NCBI GenBank assembly: GCA_964619285.1
Contig: CAZUCT010000351.1
Coordinates: forward strand, 1 to 6,196
Source: CALKCV01 sp964619285
GTDB lineage: Bacteria > Cyanobacteriota > Cyanobacteriia > Cyanobacteriales > Microcoleaceae
Length of the DNA stretch: 6,196 nt
Reading direction: 5' to 3'
Of this stretch, positions 1-4,906 are shown one piece after another. Position numbers and translations under genes: made by a program. Numbering within the stretch: position 1 is the first letter of the stretch; the number at the start of each line of letters is the position of its first letter. Below the pieces are notes generated by a model. That model was not told where the DNA came from. It saw nothing but the letters and a program-made list of their open reading frames with translations, and made no database searches.

Positions 1-55
1 TTATCGCGCTCCGCGATTACTACGAACTTTATCGCGCTCCGCGATTACTACGAAC
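1..55. repeat. Two tandem copies of a 28-bp hairpin repeat with tail TTACTACGAAC
   Basis: Two identical units with a 28-bp period (1-27 and 28-55; the first lacks its leading T because the window begins there). Each holds a small hairpin, TCGCG-CTC-CGCGA (4-16 and 32-44), followed by the tail TTACTACGAAC (17-27 and 45-55). The same tail follows a different hairpin at 3836-3859 and 4924-4947, so this is a dispersed family. The array may continue upstream of the window. It ends 13 bp before the start codon of the lipoprotein gene, so that gene's leader abuts or lies inside the repeat. Confidence 0.9.
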
Positions 56-68
56 GTCAATTAAAACT

Positions 69-473
69 ATGAAAAATAATTTATTATTTATTTTTAAAAT
101 CGGATTTTTTTTAATCTTAACGCTGTTGGTAAGTTGCGGCAGTTTAGAGGAAACTGCCCTCAGATATAATCTCAACGTGGCTCAAATTAAAAATCTGAAG
201 ATAGAAAATAAAATTAACAGTCAAGTTTATCTCAAAGGTAAGGTAAAAAGCATCGCCCCCTTGCTGGACGTGGGCGCTTATGAAATAACCGATGGTACGG
301 GAAGCATCTGGGTTTTTACTAATAATAAATTGCCAATTCCTGGAGAGGAAATGACTATCAAAGGAAGAGTTAATTACCAAAGCGTTGCTCCAGAGGGAAT
401 GGGTAGGGATGTGGGTGATTTTTATGTTGAAGAATTAGAAAGGATAAAATTAGACGATGAAGAAACCAAATAA
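69..473 (+). CDS. Small OB-fold lipoprotein (hypothetical)
   Basis: This 134-residue protein has a lipoprotein signal: a lysine-bearing N-terminus, a hydrophobic stretch at residues 5-21 and the lipobox L20-V-S-C23, so C23 should be lipidated after signal peptidase II cleavage. Residues about 53-125 look like a compact OB-fold. The pattern is VYLKGKV, then GAYEITDGTGSIWVFT (69-84), then a proline/glycine turn and MTIKGRV (95-101), as in small bacterial OB-fold proteins. The ligand is unknown; in such domains it may be nucleic acid, sugar or protein. The mature protein is probably anchored in the plasma or outer membrane. The start is chosen because it yields the full signal peptide; no clear Shine-Dalgarno precedes it, and the hairpin repeat ends 13 bp upstream. 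Its last 17 bases overlap the Nudix gene, which suggests co-transcription. Confidence 0.85.
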   Translation: MKNNLLFIFKIGFFLILTLLVSCGSLEETALRYNLNVAQIKNLKIENKINSQVYLKGKVKSIAPLLDVGAYEITDGTGSIWVFTNNKLPIPGEEMTIKGRVNYQSVAPEGMGRDVGDFYVEELERIKLDDEETK

Positions 474-930
474 CGAAAATAACGAAGCGGTAAAGATAGC
501 GATCGCCATTCTTTATCGCGAGGGTAAATTTCTGATGCAGTTGCGCGACGATATCCCCGGCATTGTTTATCCTGGTTGTTGGGGTTTTTTTGGCGGACAT
601 ATCGAAGCTGGGGAAACTCCAGAAGTAGCTCTTAAAAGAGAATTAATGGAAGAAATAGGTTACGTTCCCCCGCAAGTTTTCCCGTTTATTATTGAGAGGG
701 AAAATAACGTTATCCGCCATGTTTTCCACGGGGAATTAACGGTGGAATTAAAAGATTTAGTCTTGGGAGAAGGTTGGGATTTCGGGTTAGTTAGCTTCGA
801 GGATATTCAAGCGGGAAGTTGTTATTCTGACAAGGCGGGAATGAAACGAAATTTAGGCACTCCCCACCGCAAAATCTTGTTAGATTTTATTAGTAGGGAA
901 TGGGGAAGGGTGCATCTCAATTTTGAATAA
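457..930 (+). CDS. Nudix hydrolase
   Basis: This 157-residue protein carries a perfect Nudix box (GX5EX7REUXEEXGU) at residues 47-69, running from GHIEAGE to RELMEEIGY. The box supplies the metal-binding glutamates that hydrolyse nucleoside diphosphates linked to another group X. Upstream, the strand LYREGKFLMQLRD (19-31) and the segment PGCWGFFGGH (39-48) are typical of the fold. The substrate cannot be read from the sequence; NDP-sugars, (d)NTPs or damaged nucleotides are all possible. The protein is probably cytosolic. The start at 457 lies inside the lipoprotein gene (17-base overlap), and an AAAGGA stretch at 439-444 is a plausible, slightly distant ribosome-binding site. The HIP1 octamer at 499 lies in the gene. 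No strong terminator follows; the heptamer array begins 16 bases after the stop codon. Confidence 0.93.
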   Translation: MKKPNNENNEAVKIAIAILYREGKFLMQLRDDIPGIVYPGCWGFFGGHIEAGETPEVALKRELMEEIGYVPPQVFPFIIERENNVIRHVFHGELTVELKDLVLGEGWDFGLVSFEDIQAGSCYSDKAGMKRNLGTPHRKILLDFISREWGRVHLNFE

Positions 931-946
931 AACCAAGAAGAAACAC

Positions 947-987
947 GCTAATTGCTAATTGCTAATTGCTAATTGCTAATTGCTAAT
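947..987. repeat. Heptamer tandem repeat (GCTAATT, about 5.9 copies)
   Basis: Five perfect copies of GCTAATT (947-981) and a partial GCTAAT (982-987). Heptanucleotide arrays of this kind are known in cyanobacteria as short tandemly repeated repetitive (STRR) sequences. It sits between the convergent Nudix and TpsB genes. Array length is likely to vary between strains through slippage. No hairpin with a T-tract, and therefore no clear intrinsic terminator, is visible in 931-1069. Confidence 0.95.
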
Positions 988-1069
988 GGTAAAGCAATAA
1001 ATAAGCGTTCCTTACAAAACTTTCTATTTTTACAAAGATTCGATGCTTCCGGGGAAGAGGCGAAACCTA

Positions 1070-2815
1070 TTAAAAAGGGGTAAACTCGATGGAGAAATAG
1101 ATACCGTCTTCTTGCAAGGAGTCGCCTCGGGACTCGACCTCGACTAAAGGGATGCCCCACTCGATGCGGGCGTTGAGGCGATCGCTATATTCCCAGTTCA
1201 AACCAACTCCCACCGATACTAAAGTAGAAGGATCGGGATTGTCTTCCTCGCTATTCCAACCGGTACCGATATCGAAAAAAGGAACGAGGTGTAAGATTCC
1301 TTCGCGATCGCGGGTTCTTAAAATTGGATAGCGAAGCTCTGCGATGAGGGAGGCGCCGTTATCGGTTAACAAGCTATCTTGACGATAACCGCGCACGGAG
1401 TCGAAACCGCCGATGCCTATTTGTTCTAAAGGTACTAGCGCTTCTGGGGTTAGCTGGAGGTCGCCGCGCACTAAAAAAACGGTATCTTCGGCTATTTCGC
1501 GGACGTATTGAGTCTGAAAGCGCCAGGAGAAAAATTGCGCGTCGGGTTCGTCGTCGTTGATGGTGGTATCGAAGACATCAACTCCAACGTTAAAGAGCGA
1601 TCGCGCTGCAAATACATATCGCGCTCCTCGTTGGCTATATTCCTGAAAAGTTCTCAATACCGATAAGCGAGTTTCTCCATCTTCATTGGCTCCCGCCGAC
1701 AGAGGAAAGCCTACTCCCAATACAGAGTTATTGCTTTCTCGACGGGAACCGATGAAACCGATAACAAATTCTTCAGTGGGTTTTTGTGCTATTGGTTGTC
1801 TATAAATAATTTCGTAGGTGCGACTGGAAGACTCGATATCCAGTTCGTCGAAGGGAGACTCGATAACGTCGCTTTCTGCAGCGTCGAAGCGCAGGGCGAC
1901 GGTGCCGTTGCGGGCGTTGAGGGGAATAGTATAAATAGTTTCAATTTCGTTGCTGCCTTGGGTGTTGGTATAAGCGACGCTGAGACTGTCTCCAAATCCT
2001 AACAAGTTGCGATCGCCCACCGTTACCCCCCGCCGCCAAGTGCCGACGCTGGGAACCCGACTGTTATTCGTAAAGAAAGTAGTATAAAAGCTGTCGGCGC
2101 TGCGATAGGTAATTTTGAGGAAGCTTTTTCCGGGACCGCTTCCGGCGGACAATTCTGCCGATATTCTTTCGATGAGTGGGTCCAGTTGTAATAGCTGCAA
2201 CGCCCGCAAGAGTCGGTCTTGGTTGACCGGTTGTTTGGTAGCGAGTCGGATGCGATCGCGAACGTAGCTGCTGTCGAGTTTTCCTTCCCCGGTCACTTCG
2301 AGTCCCTCCAGTTCCCCTTCTACTATCTGGATGGTAACGATGCCGCTATCTAAAGATTGCGGCGGAATAAAAGCACCAGAGGTAATGTATCCTTCCCTGA
2401 CGTACAATTCGGTAATTGCAGAACGGGCACCCAAAAGCTCGCTAAAACCGATAGAACGACCTCGAAAAGGGGCAGTAACTTCCGCTAGTTTTTCATCGCT
2501 AAAGGCAGTGTTGCCCTCAAACAGGAATTGCTCTACCACGACGGTTCCCGGAACTTCGGGAAAAGTTACTTCGCCCTCGGGAAGGGGCTCCTGCGGTTGC
2601 AACAATTCCTCTGGGGGCGGCAGGGGGGCAGGTGGGGGCGGTTGTAGGGGCGGTATGGGCGATCGGGGGGACGGACGGATGGGACTTTGAGACTGGGTTG
2701 CGTCTGGAGTTTGGGCCCTTAAGGGCTGCTGGTCCAAGAGGAAATAAAAAGCAAGCTGTAAATAGCATATTAGGGGCAATTTGTAAAAAAGAAAATTGAA
2801 AAATGTTTTTTGCAT
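1070..2815 (-). CDS. TpsB/Omp85-type outer-membrane transporter (ShlB/FhaC/HecB family)
   Basis: This 581-residue protein would form an outer-membrane barrel that, in this family, secretes a TpsA exoprotein (two-partner secretion). The order is: signal peptide 1-34 with a likely cut after LRA (32-34); a proline-rich linker about 37-90 (P59-62 and P66-68 are proline runs); POTRA-like domain 1 at about 91-168 (VEQFLFEGNTAFSDEKL, REGYITSGAFIPPQ); POTRA-like domain 2 at about 169-237; and a barrel at about 240-581. The lid-loop signature VRGY is at 474-477 within GIGGFDSVRGY. The chain ends in phenylalanine (EFTPF), as outer-membrane barrels do. Two POTRAs, a Pro-rich N-terminus and about 580 residues favour TpsB over the essential Omp85/BamA, which cyanobacteria also carry. 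No TpsA gene is in the window, so the cargo is unknown. No clear Shine-Dalgarno precedes the ATG at 2815-2813; the choice rests on the signal peptide. Confidence 0.93.
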   Translation of the reverse strand: MQKTFFNFLFYKLPLICYLQLAFYFLLDQQPLRAQTPDATQSQSPIRPSPRSPIPPLQPPPPAPLPPPEELLQPQEPLPEGEVTFPEVPGTVVVEQFLFEGNTAFSDEKLAEVTAPFRGRSIGFSELLGARSAITELYVREGYITSGAFIPPQSLDSGIVTIQIVEGELEGLEVTGEGKLDSSYVRDRIRLATKQPVNQDRLLRALQLLQLDPLIERISAELSAGSGPGKSFLKITYRSADSFYTTFFTNNSRVPSVGTWRRGVTVGDRNLLGFGDSLSVAYTNTQGSNEIETIYTIPLNARNGTVALRFDAAESDVIESPFDELDIESSSRTYEIIYRQPIAQKPTEEFVIGFIGSRRESNNSVLGVGFPLSAGANEDGETRLSVLRTFQEYSQRGARYVFAARSLFNVGVDVFDTTINDDEPDAQFFSWRFQTQYVREIAEDTVFLVRGDLQLTPEALVPLEQIGIGGFDSVRGYRQDSLLTDNGASLIAELRYPILRTRDREGILHLVPFFDIGTGWNSEEDNPDPSTLVSVGVGLNWEYSDRLNARIEWGIPLVEVESRGDSLQEDGIYFSIEFTPF

Positions 2816-2945
2816 GGTTTTGAGGGAGTTTGGGGTTAATAGCTTTAAAGTGTACGCTAAAGATGAAAAAATTCAGGAGTTTTTAGAGGGGAGCGTATTG
2901 ACTTCTGAGGCTCCTGTAGCCAAATATGTACCATCTTTTAAGTAG
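2814..2945 (+). CDS. Possible 43-codon small ORF or gene remnant
   Basis: An ATG at 2814 opens a 43-codon frame ending TAG at 2943-2945. Its start codon overlaps the divergent TpsB start inside the palindrome CATG. The product has coding-like composition (DEKIQEFLEGS, then APVAKYVPSFK at the end), but I recognise no family. No good ribosome-binding site is visible, and the frame is open only back to a stop at 2784. The last two codons and the stop (AAG-TAG) fall in the left arm of the 2938-3032 inverted-repeat element. This could be a true small gene, the relic of a longer gene cut by that element, or chance. Confidence 0.25.
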   Translation: MVLREFGVNSFKVYAKDEKIQEFLEGSVLTSEAPVAKYVPSFK

Positions 2946-3032
2946 GTAGGCAAAAATATTTGCAGAAAATTTTCCCCGTAGAACAGACATCTTGTCTGTT
3001 CGGTGTCTAATTAATTTTGCACTCCTACTTAA
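2938..3032. mobile_element. Candidate 95-bp MITE-like element with terminal inverted repeats
   Basis: The left end (2938-2955) reads TTAAGTAGGTAGGCAAAA. The right end (3015-3032), read on the minus strand, gives TTAAGTAGGAGTGCAAAA. They match at 15 of 18 positions, the three mismatches being adjacent. The arms enclose a perfect 21-bp hairpin (2981-3001). The element has no coding capacity and sits directly before the frameshifted gene at 3048. A small non-autonomous mobile element is one reading; a structured leader for the downstream gene is another. No convincing target duplication beyond the TTAA at the outer ends is seen. Confidence 0.45.
2981..3001. repeat. GAACAGAC hairpin (variant of the GAACAGGC family)
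   Basis: Perfect 8-bp stem GAACAGAC/GTCTGTTC with 5-base loop ATCTT. It differs from the copies at 3489 and 3758 (GAACAGGC/GCCTGTTC) by one base pair changed on both sides of the stem, G:C to A:T. It lies at the core of the 95-bp inverted-repeat element. Confidence 0.85.
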
Positions 3033-3047
3033 TTTAAGCACAAAAAA

Positions 3048-3468
3048 ATGAACGAGCAAAACTATCAAATTTACAGAGACTTAAAAAATACCGCTGACAA
3101 GGCATTTCAGATAAAAATGATGGCGGGCGGGACTTTAATTGTTGTGGGAGGAGCGATCGCTATTTGGATACTACAGGTTATTCATAAAGTCATTTACAGT
3201 TCGGAAAACGTGCCTTTGCTACAAACTATTCTCAAAATTAGTTACGAAAATAAAGAACTACAATTACCAGAAAATAGCACCGATATCGTACCTTGTTATT
3301 AATAATTACGGAGATGCGATCGTTGCTTATGGAATTTTGATTTTTTTACTGTCTGTTGCTGCCGGCCTTGCCAAAGCTTTTCTCTCTGGAGGCATAAATT
3401 TAATCGGTTCCGACTTCAAGATTTTGTTAGAGAAAGTGGGAGAACAAATGGGAAGGCAAAAAAATTAA
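3048..3468 (+). pseudogene. Two-TM hypothetical membrane protein interrupted by a +1 frameshift
   Basis: The first frame (3048-3302) encodes MNEQNYQIYRDLKNTADK and a first membrane segment at about residues 26-45 (rich in G, I, V and A), then stops at 3300. The next frame, open to the stop at 3466-3468, continues with VINNYGDAIVAYG, a second hydrophobic segment (ILIFLLSVAAGLAKAFL) and the basic end GEQMGRQKN. Removing one T of the pair at 3293-3294 joins them smoothly as TDIVPVINNYGDAIVAYG and gives about 139 residues. The exact site could lie anywhere in about 3250-3299. I do not recognise the family. A sequencing error or recent decay is likelier than programmed frameshifting, since no recognised slippery motif is seen. 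No Shine-Dalgarno precedes the ATG, which follows a run of seven A's (including its own A). The MITE-like element ends 15 bp upstream. Confidence 0.7.
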
Positions 3469-3488
3469 GATAGGGATGAACCTGCGTG

Positions 3489-3526
3489 GAACAGGCGAGA
3501 TGCCTGTTCTACAACAAAGATAACAC
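3489..3526. repeat. GAACAGGC hairpin with extended 3' flank
   Basis: Perfect 8-bp stem GAACAGGC/GCCTGTTC around loop GAGAT (3489-3509), followed by TACAACAAAGATAACAC (3510-3526). The stretch 3502-3526 matches 4957-4981 at 23 of 25 positions, so the repeat unit extends beyond the hairpin. It begins 20 bp after the stop of the frameshifted gene and adjoins the Calx-beta relic. Confidence 0.85.
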
Positions 3527-3700
3527 TATCGGAGGCGAAGATTTGCTGACTGGTGGTGGGGTTGCTATTGAGAAAATGATGGCAGAGACGGAGACTATTG
3601 GGATGAAGCAGACAATTACTTCTGGGTCCAATTGAGCAATGCCAAGTCTGCAAAAATAAAAGATGAATGGGGTTTGGCAGCGATTCTAGATGATGATTAG
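3525..3700 (+). pseudogene. Calx-beta domain remnant (C-terminal part of a lost gene)
   Basis: The frame 3572-3700 has no start codon and encodes 42 residues with core WDEADNYFWVQLSNA, then A-x-I-x-D, then WGLAAILDDD and a stop at 3698-3700. This fits the end of a Calx-beta repeat, whose usual form is DEpDEtFfVnLSNa, then AtIaD, then G-x-G-T-I-x-DDD. Upstream, 3525-3572 in another frame reads TIGGEDLLTGGGVAIE. Removing two A's of the run at 3573-3576 joins it as GVAIENDGRDGDYWDE, typical of the strand before the Calx-beta DE motif. Calx-beta repeats occur in large extracellular, often calcium-binding, cyanobacterial proteins. The rest of the gene is missing and a hairpin repeat abuts the left side. 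The domain call is by eye from pattern; the boundary before 3572 is uncertain. Confidence 0.6.
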
Positions 3701-3757
3701 AGGTCTTCTTGGAGGTATTGGATTCCGCGATCGCCCCCCCAACAACCCATCCGTGTA

Positions 3758-3778
3758 GAACAGGCATCCTGCCTGTTC
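3758..3778. repeat. GAACAGGC hairpin copy
   Basis: Perfect 8-bp stem GAACAGGC/GCCTGTTC around loop ATCCT. Same stem as 3489-3509, different loop. It lies in the gene-free interval 58 bp after the Calx-beta relic's stop codon. Confidence 0.9.
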
Positions 3779-3835
3779 CTCCACCTGCACTCATCCGTTG
3801 CTAACCTAACCCACCGAACCTACAACACGTTCTAT

Positions 3836-3859
3836 ACGACTAAAGTCGTTACTACGAAC
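3836..3859. repeat. ACGACT hairpin plus constant tail TTACTACGAAC
   Basis: A 6-bp stem ACGACT-AA-AGTCGT (3836-3849), its final T shared with the tail TTACTACGAAC (3849-3859), then GGGC. An identical copy is at 4924-4947, and the tail also follows an unrelated stem at 1-55. This copy leads directly into the large palindrome repeat at 3861-3913. Confidence 0.88.
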
Positions 3860-3860
3860 G

Positions 3861-3913
3861 GGCAATTTCCCCCAATAACCAGAAACCCGGTTTTTGGCAA
3901 AAACCGGGTTTCT
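3861..3913. repeat. Palindromic repeat with 15-bp perfect arms, left copy
   Basis: The leader GGCAATTTCCCCCAATAACC (3861-3880) is followed by a perfect hairpin: arm AGAAACCCGGTTTTT (3881-3895), loop GGC, arm AAAAACCGGGTTTCT (3899-3913). A second copy with a compensatory stem change is at 4798-4851 in the same orientation. On the minus strand the hairpin starts 15 bp past the protease stop, so it may end or protect that transcript. No T-tract follows it, so it is not a classic intrinsic terminator. Confidence 0.92.
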
Positions 3914-3928
3914 CTATTAGTATCAACT

Positions 3929-4384
3929 TCAAAGTTGACCGAAATAAAAAGTATCGGTATTGGGGTCAAGGGCAAATCGGATTCTCTCCAAAAATCCCCC
4001 CAATCCTATAAAAGAAGGAAAATCCCCCCAAAACTCCTCTACTTCGGGAACGAACACCGTTGCATCAACATCCAAATCTTCCCCCACTTCTGCTTTTAAC
4101 GTTAAATTCAGACGATAGACAAATCCATCCAGTCGCATTTGGCGAATTAACATCGTCTTTCTCTCTAGCGCCGATGCCGGATCGATACCAGCATCAGTAG
4201 CAACTTTTGGAGAACAGATTACATAAGGCGCACCTGTATCAACCACCGCCACAGTTGGAATTCCTTCAATCTGTAACTCCAGAATAATCCTGTTTGTGGT
4301 TTCTGTTTCCGTCGCCGGACGATAATCGTAACCAGTGGCCCCCGTTGCGAAAGTGTCTCCGTTTGCAAAAAAAAGTAGTGTCAT
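3929..4384 (-). CDS. Retropepsin-like aspartic protease (clan AA, single domain)
   Basis: This 151-residue protein has the catalytic signature VVDTGAPYVICSP (residues 47-59) with D49-T-G as the active-site triplet. Near the C-terminus the hydrophobic-Gly segment PSFIGLGGFLERIRFALDP matches the second conserved part of retropepsin-like folds. A single D-T-G in a short chain implies an active site formed by a homodimer, as in viral proteases, DdiI and related bacterial proteins. No signal peptide is convincing, so a cytosolic site is likely. The substrate is unknown. Its ATG overlaps the stop of the upstream DUF5678-like gene as TAATG (4386-4382), strong evidence for translational coupling. A 7-bp inverted repeat TCAACTT/AAGTTGA (3923-3938) spans the stop codon. 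Nothing around it suggests a retroelement: there is no reverse transcriptase or integrase. Confidence 0.85.
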   Translation of the reverse strand: MTLLFFANGDTFATGATGYDYRPATETETTNRIILELQIEGIPTVAVVDTGAPYVICSPKVATDAGIDPASALERKTMLIRQMRLDGFVYRLNLTLKAEVGEDLDVDATVFVPEVEEFWGDFPSFIGLGGFLERIRFALDPNTDTFYFGQL

Positions 4385-4743
4385 TAGTAAAGTGGAGTTA
4401 AAAGTATGTCGGTATTTTTGATTTCGCCAACTTGCTCGATAACTTCATCGTGAGTTTTTCCCGCAGCCAAGAATTGACCGTTTTTAATGGCCACCCACTG
4501 GCCCCGATATTCAGCCCGGTTTTTCTTAATCCATTCGTGGTTGGCCCGCACTTCTGGATGGCCCCCACGATCGACTGATGTTACCTTCGGCGGGGCCAGA
4601 ATATGGGCATATTTCTTAAGTTCGGCATGGTCTGGATGATACTTCAGACCTTCCACCGCTACCTTCCAGGCAGCGTTCCAGTCGCCGCGATCGAATTCTA
4701 CATCGGCGGCTTTAACAAATTCTTCGGCTGTTTTGGTCGTCAT
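4384..4743 (-). CDS. TPR-like/DUF5678-like small protein
   Basis: This 119-residue soluble protein has two parts. Residues about 4-50 look like one TPR-type helical pair (AADVEFDRGDWNAAWKVAVE, then LKYHPDHAELKKYAHIL). Residues about 68-117 match the DUF5678 pattern: HEWIKKNRAEYRGQWVAI, NGQFLAAGKTHDEV, and a final strand NTDILLTPLY. DUF5678 has no established biochemical role; the call is from memory of the pattern. The gene is first in a two-gene unit with the aspartic protease, whose ATG overlaps this stop codon. That fixed one-to-one coupling suggests the products work together, for example as partner, adaptor, inhibitor or substrate, but this is inference. No Shine-Dalgarno is evident; a plausible sigma-70-type promoter lies 25 bp upstream. 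Confidence 0.8.
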   Translation of the reverse strand: MTTKTAEEFVKAADVEFDRGDWNAAWKVAVEGLKYHPDHAELKKYAHILAPPKVTSVDRGGHPEVRANHEWIKKNRAEYRGQWVAIKNGQFLAAGKTHDEVIEQVGEIKNTDILLTPLY

Positions 4744-4767
4744 GGATTTGAACTTGCGTGAAGTACA

Positions 4768-4796
4768 ATTCTATTTTATCTCATGTTCGCTGAAAA
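4768..4796 (-). promoter_or_regulatory. Putative sigma-70-type promoter of the DUF5678-protease unit
   Basis: Read on the minus strand: -35-like TTTTCA (4796-4791, 4 of 6 to consensus), a 17-base spacer, and -10-like TAGAAT (4773-4768, 5 of 6). Transcription would begin near 4761, giving a leader of about 18 bases before the ATG at 4743. The palindromic repeat starts 2 bp behind the -35 box. Confidence 0.4.
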
Positions 4797-4797
4797 T

Positions 4798-4851
4798 GGC
4801 AAATTCCCCCCAATCACCAGAAACCGGGTTTTTTGCAAAAACCCGGTTTCT
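4798..4851. repeat. Palindromic repeat with 15-bp perfect arms, right copy
   Basis: The leader (4798-4818; GGCAAATTCCCCCC then AATCACC) is followed by a perfect hairpin: arm AGAAACCGGGTTTTT (4819-4833), loop TGC, arm AAAAACCCGGTTTCT (4837-4851). Compared with 3881-3913, one base of each arm differs (C to G on the left, G to C on the right), so pairing is kept. It has the same orientation as the left copy, and the two bracket the protease unit. Confidence 0.92.
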
Positions 4852-4869
4852 CCGTTTCTTCCTCTTGTT

Positions 4870-4897
4870 GTTGGGTTGCGCTATGGCGGAGCCCGAC
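4870..4897. repeat. Imperfect hairpin with outer stem GTTGGG/CCCGAC
   Basis: The outer stem GTTGGG (4870-4875) pairs with CCCGAC (4892-4897) with one G-T wobble. An inner stem CGC/GCG (4879-4881 and 4886-4888) closes a TATG loop, with symmetric 3-base internal loops (TTG and GAG). It resembles the dispersed hairpins around it, but there is only one copy in this window. Confidence 0.5.
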
Positions 4898-4906
4898 CTA
4901 CGATTG

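Larger units (their letters stand above)
3469..3928. other. 460-bp interval without an intact gene
   Basis: Between the broken membrane-protein gene and the protease stop codon the DNA holds two GAACAGGC hairpins (3489 and 3758), a Calx-beta relic on the plus strand (3572-3700), one ACGACT hairpin with its constant tail (3836-3859) and one perfect 15-bp-arm palindrome (3881-3913). A 109-codon minus-strand frame crosses it but translates only repeats and the relic antisense. Positions 3779-3835 show nothing I can assign. Confidence 0.8.

Noticed and set aside
1..55. Tandem direct repeats with 28-bp period as the edge of a CRISPR array
   Set aside because: The copies are contiguous with no spacers, and the same tail is dispersed elsewhere beside other hairpins.
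144..600. Minus-strand frames of 76-78 codons opposite the lipoprotein and Nudix genes
   Set aside because: They are antisense to genes with clear lipobox and Nudix motifs and have no motif themselves.
1045..1056. CTTCC/GGAAG inverted repeat as terminator of the TpsB gene
   Set aside because: The loop would be only two bases, and no T-tract follows on the minus strand.
969..2768. Several 60-120-codon frames within or beside the TpsB gene
   Set aside because: They are shadows of the TpsB coding frame; the Gly/Ser-rich one at 2331-2690 is the antisense of the polyproline linker.
2883..3068. 61-codon minus-strand frame
   Set aside because: It crosses the inverted-repeat element and the hairpin; no recognisable protein features or ribosome-binding site.
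3465..3794. 109-codon minus-strand open frame
   Set aside because: It translates two GAACAGGC repeats (for example VVEQASRLF, GRMPVLHGW) and the antisense of the Calx-beta relic, and has no domain of its own.
3929..4384. Retroelement or prophage origin for the viral-type protease
   Set aside because: No reverse transcriptase, integrase, gag-like or phage gene is nearby. Stand-alone clan AA proteases are common in cyanobacteria.
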